Shown: piece after piece, positions 19,050 through 30,699 of the stretch
Layout of the letters: every line of letters begins with the position of its first letter
How positions within the stretch are numbered: position 1 is the stretch's first letter
From: Teratosphaeria epicoccoides
Taxonomy: Eukaryota > Ascomycota > Dothideomycetes > Mycosphaerellales > Teratosphaeriaceae
Assembly: GCA_021401465.1 (NCBI GenBank)
Contig: JADDMT010000178.1
Coordinates: forward strand, 1 to 48,085
Reading direction: 5' to 3'
Length of the DNA: 48,085 nucleotides
Notes under the pieces: generated by a model
What the model was told of the DNA's origin: nothing
The model's input: the letters and a program-made list of their open reading frames with translations, nothing else
Databases searched by the model: none
Position numbers and translations under genes: made by a program

Positions 19050-21622
19050 TGTGTCTAGAGTACTACAAACTTATAACTAACGCGTAGCAAGTACTATCCT
19101 AAGCGCCTATAATAGCAAAGCTAGACTAAGTAACTCGCCTGTAGGAGTGACCCCTAAAAGCGACACTATATTAAACGACAGTTCTGCTAGAGGCTAATTA
19201 CGTAGCAGACAAGGTAATGTACCCCCTGTATAGGGACTGTCGCTAATCCCGACTATTAACCTAGCCCTTGTAGCTGTGATTACTAACTAGGTCGCGAACC
19301 GCCTTGCAAACTAGAGCTAAAGCTATACCCCTTCTAGTAGCAACAATGGCGAGGACAATGAAGACGTTACTATGAGCGGTACTAATAAACTAGCGGACGA
19401 GGAAATCTAGCGAGACTTCATGGTAGGAACCTATGAAGACAATGTACTAGCAGGCGTAGACCCTCTATGTATTTTTACAAATCTAGTGCCTAAATTCAGG
19501 GCTATATTAGGCTAACTAGGAGGCAGTCATAACGCACGCAACCTGAAGCCGTTTAAGGGAGACACCTTAAAGGAGGCTCGAACTTTCTTATAGGCGTGTA
19601 AGGCAGTTTTTATGCTTAACCTACTCGGATATGCTATAGAGGGCAAATAGGTTGCCTTTAGTATCATGTAGCTTAAAGAGGATAAGGAACCTCATAACAA
19701 TTAGCATAAGCGATATTACCTTATGCGGGTCTATAACAGAACGTATACGTAGGCGGACTTTTACTAGTTCTATGTTAACTAGGTTAAGGATCTAGGTAAC
19801 TACGCCCTTACTATGTCTATAGAGTATAAGAAGGCCAAGTAGGGGAAGGGATAAACTACCTATAGCTTCGCTACCTATCTTGCTACGCTTAAGGGACAAA
19901 TGCTACCCTATACTAAGACATAACGCGTGCGGCACCTACTTGTCAAGCTTAATCACAATCTTTAGAACATAATCATGACTTTTCATGAACTTCTAATAAC
20001 TTAGCAAGACCCCGTGTCCCTTGCGACATGTATAGAGATCACCTTAAAGCGAAAAAGAAGATTAGGCGGCAAGGACAATAAGTGTTAAAGCCCTGAAGAC
20101 CTACTAAAGGGCCGCTATTACAAGCGCCCTAGGGGTCAAGTCTAACGCGGTAGTTTGTTCTAGAGGATTAAACCTTCTAAACCTAAAGATAGTAGCAAGA
20201 AGCCTCCGAGTAGCTACTACATCTATAGAGCGAAGGACTACTAGGTAGCTCGCTATCCTAAAAGAAATAATAGGACAAAGGAAACAAGGTGTCTAAAACC
20301 CCCCTAGAGGGGAAGCGAAAGAAGGACAAGCCCGAGCAAGCTAAATAGCTACTATAGGTGTCTAAGCTGTCTGTTACTAATAGTGTAGACTTGTGGCCTA
20401 CCTAGCGCCTATCCGGTACGGTCTAAGTTAATAGCTCGCTTAAGCTAGTAGACTATATGTTAGACGACCTTGCGGAGGTTAACGTGATACCCTAGTAGGT
20501 AATCGTACGGCTCGGTTTGAAGCCGATTCTAGGAGCCCTGCTGCCTACTATGAAGTCCTTTTAAGGCAAAGGCGTAGCGGCTTAAGGCGCGTACAATGTA
20601 CACCTCTAACTTATAGACTCTTTAGGAGAAGAGCGCGAGACTAACGAAGTCTTCTACGCTAAAGACGTTCCTAATAAGGAGCTCCTACTAGGCCGCTCTT
20701 AGCGCCACAAGCAGGGAGTCGTTGTTAATAGAGCTACTAACAATTAGTTCTATAGCTCTAAAGGCAAAGTCCCTGTAGTAAGGATACGTAACGCGCATAG
20801 CTTCTACAAGGACTTAAAGAAGGTCTAATGTATATATGCGGTCTGCATACAGAACATCAAGGAAGACGTTACCCTCCTGCTAGAGTTAGAGCAATACGCC
20901 GATATTTTTGACGTAGAGGCTGCGGCCTATGCCCGGGCCCTAGACGCAGAGTATGCGATTAACCTTAAGGAAGGTTACAATCCTCCGCATAGACCTCTAT
21001 ATCCTATGTTAGAATCCTAGCTCGAAACACTTCGAGACTATCTCTACAAGGCGCAAAAGAACGCGTAGATCTAACGCGATTCAAGGCAAGAAGCTAGGTA
21101 TAGTGCCTTAGGAGGAGGCTTAGAGCAAGGCTTTCTCTGAACTTAAAGCAGCTTTCTAAACCGCGCCTATACTTCGGCACTTTAACCCTACTACGAAGAT
21201 CTGAATAGAGACTAATACTTCAAGATTCGTAATAGCCGCAATTGTATTATAGCTCTAGTTGCATGAAGGCAGTACGCAATAGTACCTGATTACCTTCTAG
21301 TCGCGGAAGATGCAGGGCGCTAAGCTTAACTACAAGACTTACAACTAAGAGATTTTAGCTATTGTCGACGGCTTTAAGGAGTACTGACACTACCTCGAAG
21401 GCGCAGCGTACCCTATTAAGGTACTCACTAACTATAATAACCTTTGCGGCTTCATAGGCATGAAGTAGCTAAGTAGTTAGCAAGCAAGGTAGGCAACTTT
21501 CCTCGCTAGCTTTGACTTTGTTATCTAGCATCGCTCTAGAAACACGAATCTAGCTAACGGTCCTTCGCGACGATTAGACTATAACACTAGGGAGCAGGGT
21601 AACTAACAGCTCCTCCTTACGC
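19050..21622 (+). pseudogene. gag-pol remnant of A2
   Basis: The remnant aligns with the A1 polyprotein from the Gag N-terminus to the region after RNase H. The capsid block (FKGDTLKEARTFL), the protease block (LDDLAEVNVIP near 20460) and the RNase H and linker part are recognisable. The RT active site is lost in the deletion. The DDL protease variant is shared with A1, so it pre-dates RIP. It cannot be translated. Confidence 0.8.
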
Positions 21623-21666
21623 TTATTCTCTAAAAGACTATGTACTAGGGGAAGAGAAAGTAGAAC

Positions 21667-22066
21667 TAATGTAGATACAAAGCTATATGATAATGAAAAT
21701 ATCTTGTAGTATAACAGAGTAATCTGACCTTTTAATAGGTACAAGATAGCGCTACTTTCTGCTTAATATAGAGGTAGCGTAGGAGGTACTTATATCCTTT
21801 AATACCCCTGAATTAGGAAAGCATGTCTACGCCTAACTCCCTAGGGGTACTATATAGTTTAAGAGTCCTTATAGGAGTACTATAGAGAGGGCAGCATGTA
21901 GGATTATTACATCCCCATGCTTAGGTAGCAAGCCTATTAGATAAAGGATATACAAGTTAATGTATAAAGGGACTCCTGTTATAATAGACAGGGTCTATAA
22001 CATGCTAGGGGTAGTATATTAGAGTATGCTTAGCTCTAATGCCCCCTAGTAGTATTAAGTGTATTA
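21667..22066 (-). repeat. Inverted family A LTR (solo or truncated element)
   Basis: The segment is the reverse complement of the family A LTR: TAATGTAGATAC at the left corresponds to the TATATCA end, and AGTGTATTA at the right to TGATAC. It is very TA-rich. No internal element sequence flanks it. The 45 bases to its left (21623-21666) are unassigned. Confidence 0.75.
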
Positions 22067-22156
22067 CTTACCTTTTAATAGGTATAAGATAGTGCTACTT
22101 TCTACTTATTATGGCTCTAATATCCCCTAATAGTACTAACTATATTACTTAGACTA
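22067..22156 (-). repeat. Internally deleted family A LTR fragment
   Basis: CCTTTTAATAGGTATAAG through CTACTTATTA, then TGGCTCTAATATCCCCTAATAG up to TATATTA, match two separate parts of the preceding inverted LTR. It looks like a second LTR copy with most of the middle missing. Confidence 0.6.
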
Positions 22157-22208
22157 TACTATATACGCGCTATATAGGCTAGAAGTATATACTGTTAATA
22201 ATAGATAG

Positions 22209-22471
22209 TGTTAAAATGTGATAGGCAGTTGCATGCTAGCTACACTAAGTTAGTAGGAGTCAGAGTTAGGCAGGACCCTGACTCTGACCTCTCTGACTTG
22301 GGTTAGGGTTAAGGGATATATGACCCTAGCTAGGAAGAGAAGAATTTTTACCTCTTCTCTTCTATTATTAACCACGTTCTTTATATATCTAATACCTGAC
22401 ATAATATATCAATTCTGTGGCTACTTCCTATGCGTAAATCTATTACTTGTGTGTAAGACCTAAAGTTAACA
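22209..22471 (+). repeat. Probable 5' LTR of B1
   Basis: The ends are inverted repeats (TGTTAA/TTAACA), and a TATA-like GATATATGACC lies near 22315. The left limit is inferred from those ends, since the second copy is truncated there. Confidence 0.5.
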
Positions 22472-22486
22472 GGTTAGAAGCCTAGA
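22472..22486 (+). other. Primer-binding site of B1, initiator-Met tRNA half type
   Basis: GGTTAGAAGCCTAGA here, and GGTTATAAGCCTAGG at 39020-39034 in B2, correspond to GGTTATGAGCCCAG after TpG-to-TpA and CpA-to-TpA changes. That is the complement of an initiator-Met tRNA anticodon arm as recalled from other fungi. Copia elements prime from such tRNA halves. Confidence 0.45.
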
Positions 22487-22757
22487 TTTTGCCTATAGCT
22501 AGAAGAATTTGTCAGAAGAGCATACTTAATCCGCTAGATGATTAAGAGCAGACTAGAGGCCGCGGCCGCACTATGTAAAGGAGACTAGAGCCTGTCAGAC
22601 AGACTCTTAAGACGTAGATAAGACGTAAAAGAGCCTAGCAACTATTTAGACATAGTTAAAAAGTTCGTAGTTGCCTTCTAAAACTATACGGAAATTCAAC
22701 AATCTTTGTTTATCTATTTTATACTTATTCATTTACTATTTATAATACTTCCTTACT

Positions 22758-23340
22758 ATGGACTTGTCTAAGGACTAAGAGAAAGTCCCTACTCTAACAC
22801 AAGAAAACAACGAGTTCTAGTTTAAGCAGGAGTCCCGTCTTCTCGCGTTAAAGAAGTGCGCACAGCTAATCGACTAGAAGGCGCTACTTCTAACAAGCCT
22901 GAAGATAGTAATTACAAATGGCAAAGTACTAGTAGTTAGAGCGGATATTAGAGTAAGCTAGAGAGCTAAGCTCGTAAGACAGGCAAGTTAACAGTTAAAA
23001 CTATCTGCTGCTTAGTAGTCGCCTTCTATCCTTCTAGGTATACTTCTACGTAAACTCTAGTCAGACTCGAAGGGTAAGTAGCTAGTTTACTATAGTAGTA
23101 CTTGTAGCATGCGAGCGAGCGATAGTAGAGATCCTCTGATCTATCTACGCAGAGGGATCAGAGCTAACAAAGCGCTAGTTAGAGCTCGTCAGGATCTTAG
23201 GACTACAGAGACCTGACCCTTAAAGGAACGGTGCTACTAGCTACTAATGAAGAGGGGGCATAGTCGCAATATGTCGTAGGCATCTAGATGTATAAGCTAG
23301 CTAACACAAATAAATGGTTTAAGGCTAAATTAACTGCTCT
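22758..23340 (+). pseudogene. Gag-like ORF of B1, truncated
   Basis: The frame starts ATG 22758 (MDLSKD), after about 290 bp of leader. It contains an ENNEF-(W)-FKQESRLLALKK segment recalling the start of copia Gag, where a Trp follows an N-x-x-x motif. TAG codons interrupt it. The start in B2 has become ATA (39316). The reading frame becomes uncertain after about 23200. There is no zinc knuckle before the element is cut at 23346. Confidence 0.45.
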
Positions 23341-23345
23341 ATATG

Positions 23346-23735
23346 TAATATAGATGTATATGCTATATGATATGAAAATATCTCGTAGTGTGATAGAGTA
23401 ATCCGACCTTTTAGTAGGTACAAGATAGCGCTGCTTTCTGCTTATTACAGAGGTAGCGCTAGAGGTGCTTATAAACCCTAGCGCCGCTTAATTAGAGAAA
23501 GCATGTCTGAGCCTAACCCTATAGGGGTACCATAGGGTCAGGAATCCCCTATAGGGGTACCGTAGGGTTAGCGGCGTAGTAGCATCCTACGTTAGGCATT
23601 AATCCTACTTAGACGACATACGAGCTAACGTATGTACAAAGGACCCCCTTACTACATATAGCAGGGTTATTGCATGCTAAGGGCAGGCATCGGAACCTAT
23701 GCGGCTCTAATAGCCCCCTAGTATTAACCATATTA
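23346..23735 (-). repeat. 3' LTR of A3 (inverted, 390 bp)
   Basis: It reads TAATATAG at the left (complement of the CTATATCA end) and CATATTA at the right (complement of TGATACGG). It carries two tandem copies of a GGGGTACC-type segment near 23525-23570, which explains the longer length. Confidence 0.85.
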
Positions 23736-24374
23736 CTACCCCTCCTCCTATAAGGATGTCTCTAGCCTTACTAAGTAATGTATGCAGAATGTATAGGGTA
23801 CGAGATATAGCACGCCTACACCGCGTAAGAGTAAACAGCTAGATAGCCTACATAACATATGTCATGCGTATACTTAATACCCTTATAGTAAGTACAAGGC
23901 GGGGGTTACTAACGCAGGCAGATTTTCAAATCTGTTACATGTTAGGCGGCTTTGTAACACCTTCGCTTTACATGCAGATTAAGATATCAGGAAACCACAA
24001 GTACGTACCTTAGTTAATCCTTGAAATTATAGGGCAAGTATACGCGCTAGCTTTGCTAAGTAGCTTAGCTATCTCTATTTAGTCGTGACTATGAAGAAAC
24101 GCATCGCAGAACCTCGGGGCTAGTAGGAATATGTGCGGATACTCTGCGCATACTACTCGAAATAGCAGGAGCGTACCCCTGACGTAGACCTCGTTACATT
24201 TTCATGCTAGTAAACTAGCATGAGTGTAATTAGCGCACATGCGTGACAGCCGCGTTATCTGTTCTTATATTATTCGGTCCCTATGTAAGTTAACTAAAGG
24301 CAGGTACTCTGCGCACGTAGTTTAAGTTACTAGCTTAACGGTTACGGTAGGCAACAGGGGGGCTAGCTAGTAGG
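23736..24374. other. Non-coding 3' internal region of A3
   Basis: This is the inverse of 11192-11826 of A1. No gene is supported here. Confidence 0.5.
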
Positions 24375-24382
24375 TATAAAAA
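24375..24382 (+). promoter_or_regulatory. TATA box of the antisense gene, copy A3
   Basis: TATAAAAA within AGGTATAAAAACCTCGC, at the same distance from the start codon as in A0 and A1. Confidence 0.55.
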
Positions 24383-24537
24383 CCTCGCTACTTTCCTAAA
24401 CTTCCTATTCTAAGACACTAACATCGACCTCTGCTTCTATTTTGCTTAGCCTACGCCTTGCTATGTCTGCGTGTCTAACCTAGAGCTTCTTCTTCTTCAA
24501 TAAATTAATCAAGATTAATTAACTTATCTTAGTAATA

Positions 24538-25575
24538 ACGGCTTAGGTGCTACAGACTAAGTTTAACGCTACTTGCTCTGTCCGCGATTGTCGCTTATGT
24601 CGACGATGCCTTAACAACCTTAGCAGCCAAGCTACACACATCTCTCCTCTACGTGTTAGTAAGGCGTCCCCTACCTACGAGGTATGCGTGACTTATAATA
24701 ACTAAAGCGTAGCCTAGATCTACGTTAGCAGGTTTAATGAGAGCGGTGTCTACTACAATTATGTTAACTATAATAGCAAGCATCAAAAATGCTAGGACCT
24801 CCCTAAGGAAGTATACGGAGAGTATAATTAGCTCTGCCGTAACATTAGTGACTTCTAGACCGCGCATGACAAGGGGATTACTAAAGGCACTCTGACTATG
24901 TACTAGCTATAGGGTAAGTACCGCGAGTTACTCGCCTACCTGCTTAGCGCTCTCGCGTGCTTTACCGTAACTACTAACTGTTCTTATAGTAGTGTTTACT
25001 TTAACTCTCTACTAACAGGCAAGAACGTTTATCTAGGTCTAATCCTAGACTTAGTCTAGAAGATCTTGAAAGTGCTAACCGTTAGGGTCAAGACCTTTAC
25101 TATAGTACGCATATAATATAGGTACCCTCTAAGAATAAACGCTAACTTCCTCTACTAGACTTACGTAGGCGCCGCGAACTACCTAACTAGCCGCTAGCGT
25201 TAACAACTCGGGGCCCTTGCCTCTATGAACGATGACTTTAAGACGCGGATGATCCGTAAGAAGGTCGTCAAGCAATTCACCGTTCCTGCTACTAAGGCTA
25301 AGCCCTAGCGCCGTACTATAAGGTAGACTGCCTCTAAGCTAGTCTAGAGGACTAAGCTATAAGTAATTCACTTAACTCCTGTCGCGTGCGTATAGCTAAC
25401 ACATTGTAGCGCCGCCGCCTATGCTGCCTTAACGCTACTATCTAAGAAGAAGAAGAAGGCTAGGGCCGAGATTAAGGTTAGTAACAAGGAACCTGAACCT
25501 TCCCTACTTGTAATCCGCATAGCGTCTACTAAGACGCCAAAGTACAAGCCTCTAAGCTAGATCTTTAAGGAGGAT
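24538..25575 (+). pseudogene. Antisense Cys-cluster gene of family A, copy A3 (N-terminal 346 codons)
   Basis: This is the same gene as 455-1951 and 9532-11028, here on the plus strand because the element is inverted. The ATG is now ACG. The predicted intron is at 24659-24712 with GTAAGG and TAG kept, the branch motif changed to AATAACT, and the internal TGA changed to TAA. The basic KKKK stretch near 25447 is present. C6 cuts the frame before the C-terminal NLS-like part. Many TAA/TAG stops make this the most decayed of the three copies. Confidence 0.7.
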
Positions 25576-26069
25576 TGTCATAAGTGCTATAAGTCATGAG
25601 CAGCGTAGCCTAAATCACAACGCATGCATAGAAGAGAGGATCTGTTATGTAAGGACAGACACCTAGATCTATAGGGTTAGTCTACAGATCTATAGGCATA
25701 CATAGAAGAAAGGATCTGTTACGTAAGGACAGACACCTAGATCTGTAGGGTTAGTCTACAGATCTATAGGCATACATAGAAGAAAGGATCTGTCACTTAA
25801 GGATAGACACCTAGATCTATAGGGTTAGTCTACAGATCTATAGACATAGGTCTAACGGGTCTGTTAACAGATCTAGCAGAACTACCCTGTCTCTCTAGTA
25901 TATAGGGATAGCTTCAGGACAGGTAGTTAAGAGCTTCGTGCTTAATTTAATCCTCTCCTCTAGGGGGGATAGTTAGCTACAAGGTTAATTACTATTATCG
26001 ATATTCTTTACTACTCTGCGAGTCTAATACCTGATCCCTTTCCTGCTATCGGTACCTACCCTTATGACA
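25576..26069 (+). repeat. LTR of C6 (494 bp, three hairpin units)
   Basis: It runs from TGTCATAAG to CTTATGACA. The U3 repeat unit with AGATCTRTAG/CTACAGATCT occurs three times (about 25633-25840), against two in C1, so the LTR length differs by repeat number. Confidence 0.88.
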
Positions 26070-26128
26070 TTTTGAGCACTACTCCTAAGGAAGTATTAGG
26101 GGACTTGTCGAGCGCTTAACATACGCCT

Positions 26129-26686
26129 ATGTTAAGTAGTTCCTTAGCTATTAGTTTAACCTCTAGTAACAACAGTTAACTGACACTACGAGAACAAGTT
26201 GCTACTACACCTTAAATTACTTAGTAGCTCGAATCCATTCACCTTAGCGAGATAGCTCTAGCATCTGTCGCAGGTTCGACTACTAGAAATAGACATGGTA
26301 ACAACGGCTTTAAGATAGGAAGCCCTACAGAGTTCACAGGATAACAATCTTAAGTTAAGATGTTCATCCTCTAATGCTAGTTAGCATTTAACGTAGATAT
26401 AGAATAGTTTACGACACATTATAAGCGAATGATGTATACTGTCTCTTACCTAAAGGGACTAGCGTTCGAGTTCATCTAGCCTCATCTGTCAGATTACCTA
26501 GATCATGTTAGTAGCGTTAAAGCTAGGAAGACGACAACTAGAGAGATCCTTAACTGAGACAAGTCTTTATTTAAGGCGTTACGCAAAGCCTTTAGGCTTA
26601 GCAACGAACAATAAGAGGCCGAGAGAGCTCTCCTAGGAATCTAGTAGAAGGGTTCTACTATCAAGTACTATGCGGACTTTTAGACC
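26129..26686 (+). pseudogene. gag fragment of C6
   Basis: It aligns with C1 gag from the second Met (ATG 26129; the first is ACG) through the KRMMYTVSYLKG and LTDYLDHV blocks to just past the KYYADF block. The target site of A1 (GTTAGT) is intact here. In-frame TAG/TAA stops are present. Confidence 0.75.
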
Positions 26687-29600
26687 GCTATGTACTAGTA
26701 TTATGTAGTTATAGCCGTCTACTATGACGCGCGATTTCTTGTCTTAGAAGGTTACGACATATAACAGGCGAGCAGGCAGCTAGCCCTCGAAGGTAACAAC
26801 TAGGTCGATTTGTCTATTAACGCTAGTAGTCTCGTCCGCAACTAGCGGCACTTCGTACTCCTAGACCTAGAGCTAGTCGTTACGGCGATTATCCTAGATT
26901 CCTTGCTAGTTCGGGGTACATCTAACGACGTCTGGCTTAGTTGCAGATAGATCGTCAGGATCCTTATAATGCATCTTCTAGCACTATACACTAGCATAGA
27001 AAGATACATCTAAATCGTCGACCTAATCTAGTCTTCCCTCGATCCTGTTAGGATTAAGACGCATTGTATTTAATGTCAATGTTATATTAGACGACACCTA
27101 GTACTCTCTAACAAACACTGTAGTAGCATAAGGGAAGTAAGGCCCTACCTCTAGCCCCATGTGTGCTACTATATTACTAACTGTCCTCTATATGTCTCTA
27201 CCTAGTAACGATTAGCTAGATCTTAGCCTTCGCTAGCTAAGGAAGGCTTCGACATCCTTCTACTCTGTCAGTTAAGGCACTTCGCGCTCCTAAGCCTCTC
27301 GACGTTCGGCCTTAGTCTGCTACTAGAACGTTAGGCTAGTATCAAGGAATGTAAGCATAGTAATCTTTCGCTAGAAGTACTCCATAATTTAGTCCTCCTA
27401 TCTGTTCTTCTTGTTAGTTAATTTAAATAGCTTCTTGACATATTCGACATGCTTGTGTTCGAAGTAGCTAGTGTCGAGATCTAGCGCGTTGCCGAAGAGC
27501 CGTATCATGTCCACGTAATGTGTAAGGGCATGAAACTTAGGAAAATTGAAGTGCCCTTACAGTTTATACACATTGTCTACTATCTTAGGCTCCTCCGCTC
27601 GCTCTGTCTACGCTTTCTTCTTTCTTAGCTCTCCTTTGCTTATGCGGTACTCCCTAAACTCTTCTTTATACTAGTTACATCAGAACAGGGTAAGGACTAT
27701 GAACTAGAGCGTTTCGCTATTATGTGAAGGATATTACGCTAACTAAGAGAAGTCTACTATTGCCTATAAGAACCGGATAGCGCTATGTGCCTTAGCCTCT
27801 TCTAATAGTAGCATGAAGACTAGGAGCAACTGTCGCAGCATACTCTTCTGCTCCTAGCCTGTCTATTAGCTAACTGTAGACATCTAGCTAAACACTCGGA
27901 GCTTCCTAAATGCAGGTACCGCCGCAAAGCAACAGTCGATAATGCTATCTAGTTAATGATCTATAACAGTCTTGCCTTTGTTACTCTTTCTTGCTACTTT
28001 ATACTAGCTCTTAGCTTGTAGGAGTACTACTCTAGCTCGCTTCGAAGACAGAGGCAGTCGACTCTTAAGCAAATCTCGCGTCTAATCTATGACGTACATT
28101 AATACGCCCTTAAAGAGTTAGTAGAGCACGTCTACTATTAGCGTCTTGTAGATATTTAGGCTAGGGTGCCTAAATGCGAAGTTCGGTAGGTCGTGCATGT
28201 AGCTGCCCTAGTCCTTCTTCGCCGCTCGCTAGAGCATGATTTGTATTTGCGTGTCCTTATGTATCTACTATAGCGTAACCGCTTCGAGGTCTTCGCGTTT
28301 TTCTAGATCGATTATACATATCGTGTAGTAGCAGTTATTCTTCACGCCTGTGATTATTACCTGTTCTTAGTAGTCGCTCGCGTATACTGCGATATTTAGG
28401 AAACATCGCCGTGTCTCGCTATCCGCATACAAGACGTCGAGGCCCTTGCCTGCAGCGAGCTTAGTAATAGGGTCGAACATTGTCTTCATGTAGCGATAGT
28501 ATAGCTCGTCCCTAATGCTTCCTTTCCTGCCTTTAACTACTAGTAGCATCGCTAGGATCACGCTGCCTAGTTAATGGTTAGAGTTACGAACTAATCTAGG
28601 CAGGTTACTAATCGTTAAGTATACTAGCTATGCGATCAGGTTACCTTGATGATTAGTAACCTGTGTCTTGTCACTAGCAAGAATTAGTGGCATAATTGTC
28701 GCTCTGTCTATTCTAAGCTCTTTCTGTTTGTCCTACTACTAGTCTGCAGAGGCTATGTCCTAATAGATCCGCCTAGGCGGGTCATCTAGAGTCTCGAGGT
28801 AATAAGGCGCGTACATAAGATCATTCCTGAAACCCTTGTACCCTATAAGAAAGCGCATAACGTCTTTGACTTTCCGGTGCCTTAGAGGCACCGTCTTAAC
28901 ACTAGAGGTCGACTATGGAGATTCTAATTCGATGTTCGTAATACTCTACTTTGCAATGAATAGTAGTTAGCAAGCACTTACTTCTTAGATCTTGTCCTTA
29001 AGCTCTACGCCTAACCGAAAGCTAAGCAGTTCGTAGATCTTCTGCAGCCAGGGATTCTTGAATAACCGATCGATGGCGTTGCTCGAAATGCCTTCGTGTA
29101 AGAGCTAGGAATGCTACATCTGCATCACTTTAGAAGAAGGCATAGCCCTATTCGTTAAGTTCCTTATCTGTATGTTCGTTAGACCTAGTCAAGGTTATTA
29201 CTAACTTAGTAGGATTACGGCTTAACGTACACTTTGATTAGCCTGCCCGCTATGAGACTACCTACGCCGAAAGGTGTCTACTTGTATAGTTGCTCGTACC
29301 TAGTAGACAACAGCCTACTAGCGCGCATATGGATTAAAGCTAAGCTATGCTCGCTCGTGACGCTATGTAGCCTACCCGTTTAGCTGCCATTCGTGTCTCC
29401 ATATCGTCTATCTAGAGATGTAGCGTCTCTTCTAAATACTGCTTGGTCGTTATAGAGACTAAGCGCGTTAATGTTACTACTGTCATCGTCGATTACCCTA
29501 GCTATTACTACTATCTCTTTCTCTTGCATGTAAGCCTTATTAAACACAGGCTCGACGACTATAACTAGTTCCTCGTTTGCAACATACTACCTATCTACTC

Positions 29601-29733
29601 CCGTAGCATCGTCGACTAATGCCCCCTCCTTGTAGGTAAGGACATCGTCTGCTAATTAAGTTTCGACTCTGTCGTTCGAGTCTAAGGAGATGTTTAAATC
29701 TGACGCGTATTTCTCGTTAGGTCTAAGATCCAT
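26687..29733 (-). pseudogene. Plavaka-type (KDZ superfamily) transposase, decayed
   Basis: The minus strand from ATG 29733 (MDLRPNEKYASDL) carries, with RIP stops and some frame changes, blocks typical of fungal Plavaka proteins. These are SNAIDRLFKNPWLQKIY, FLIGYKGFRNDL, LILASDKTQVTNHQGN then YLTISNLPRL, a stop-free stretch at 28367-28561 with LYADSETRRCFLNIAVYA, and KFHALTHYVDMIRLFGNALD followed by YFEHKHVEYVKKLF (about 27540-27400). The C-terminus (LVVTFEGQLPARLLYVV) is close to 26690, where C6 abuts it. The enzyme would cut and paste its DNA element. One or more introns are likely between the N-terminal part and the first conserved block. Terminal inverted repeats were not identified. Confidence 0.7.
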
Positions 29734-30640
29734 AGTACTCTAATTAATGAAGTGCTAAAACTTCGCTACTATGCAGGTAGGAACATGCTAGGCATGACTA
29801 CTATGACCTTTTAATGCCTTGCTATAGCCTATGTAGTATAGTATGCGCTATGAAGCCATTGTTAACATAGTGTGTTACAAAGGCTACGGCGCTTATAGAC
29901 GCGTTAATCACTATAAACACCCGACCCCTAGAAAGGTGCGCGTGCCGCGCGAGTAGCTAATTGCCGCTCGGACGGTTCATCCTGTCAGCTAGCTATGCGT
30001 GGTTAGGGTTAGTGTTTAGGTTAATAGAAGAATCGAGTGTTATTAGAGTGTAGTAGTAAAGGAGGGCCTAGAGTAGACGAAAATGGATGTGCTAGGAGTA
30101 TACTAGCAGTAGTTATATTAGCTAACTCATTCTGTTAATTGCAGGCAGTACGAGCGCTATTTTAGCTAGGAATCCTGAATTTCGAGTAGTTTCATATATA
30201 AATCTAAAGTGTATAGTATTCATATGCATAGAGTCATACCCTCTATTACTAGCGGCTTAGATGTGTAGCGTAGACGTAGTAGGAGTGCTGCTAGTATACT
30301 ACTAGTAGTCGTTATCTGTCGATTATAAGGGTTTAAAACGTGTGGTAGCGATCTATGGGTCGGACCTTGACGTAGTAGTAGTAGACGTACTACTAGTATA
30401 CTACTAGCATTTAGTAGTCGTCGAGTACATTCGAACGGACGAGATGATTAGTGTTATGTATATACTCTATCAGATGAGGTACTTATGTAGTCGCTATCTG
30501 AAACGATACTACTTGCGCACGACTACTAGCATTACTCTATCACAAGATTGCAGTCAAACCCTAGTTAATCTGTCATCTTACGCTAGCCTGTGTAGCCTAT
30601 ACGATCCTATGCCTCTCTACTCGCCCTAATCATCGCGCAT
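29734..30640. other. AT-rich spacer with repeated CTAGTATACTAG-type palindromes
   Basis: No coding frame is convincing here; the 61-codon frame at 30444 is unsupported. Near-palindromes around AGTATACTA occur near 30095, 30290 and 30395, and again at the far side of the block near 34680. They could be subterminal repeats of a DNA transposon covering roughly 30.0-34.7 kb. Confidence 0.35.
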
Positions 30641-30699
30641 GGTATTAATGAAGTCGTCACTAGTCTGCTAACAGTTTATAGTCTACTCTCTGAATTAGC

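Larger units (their letters stand above)
18615..21622 (+). mobile_element. Family A copy A2, truncated and internally deleted
   Basis: A 387-bp 5' LTR (18615-19001) is followed by a heavily mutated gag-pol collinear with A1 4378-7690. About 690 bp corresponding to A1 6455-7140 (most of the RT) is missing at about 21072. Homology stops near 21622, in the RNase H to integrase linker. The gag ATG has become GTG (near 19050). The zinc-knuckle region is further degraded. Many more TA dinucleotides than in A1 point to more RIP rounds or greater age. Confidence 0.85.
22209..23345 (+). mobile_element. Family B copy B1, Ty1/copia-like, 5' part
   Basis: A probable LTR at 22209-22471 (TGTTAA...TTAACA, 263 bp) is followed by a primer-binding site and a gag-like frame. 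It is cut at 23346 by the inverted element A3. It shares about 930 bp with 38826-39770. No pol sequence is left in either copy, so the copia assignment rests on the primer site and a weak Gag resemblance. Confidence 0.6.
23346..25575 (-). mobile_element. Family A copy A3, inverted, 3' part only
   Basis: Left to right: an inverted 3' LTR (23346-23735, long variant), an inverted polypurine tract (CTACCCCTCCTCCTAT), the non-coding 3' region, the antisense gene promoter and its N-terminal two thirds. C6 interrupts it at 25576 at a GAGGA stretch. It is itself inserted in B1. The rest of pol is not found. Confidence 0.88.
25576..26686 (+). mobile_element. Family C copy C6: 5' LTR and start of gag
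   Basis: An LTR of 494 bp is followed by the first 560 bp of gag. The copy ends abruptly at 26686 against the Plavaka remnant. It interrupts A3 on the left. Confidence 0.88.

Noticed and set aside
24649..24867. Minus-strand open frame in A3
   Set aside because: It lies opposite the antisense gene and matches the rejected frame at 1694-1960.
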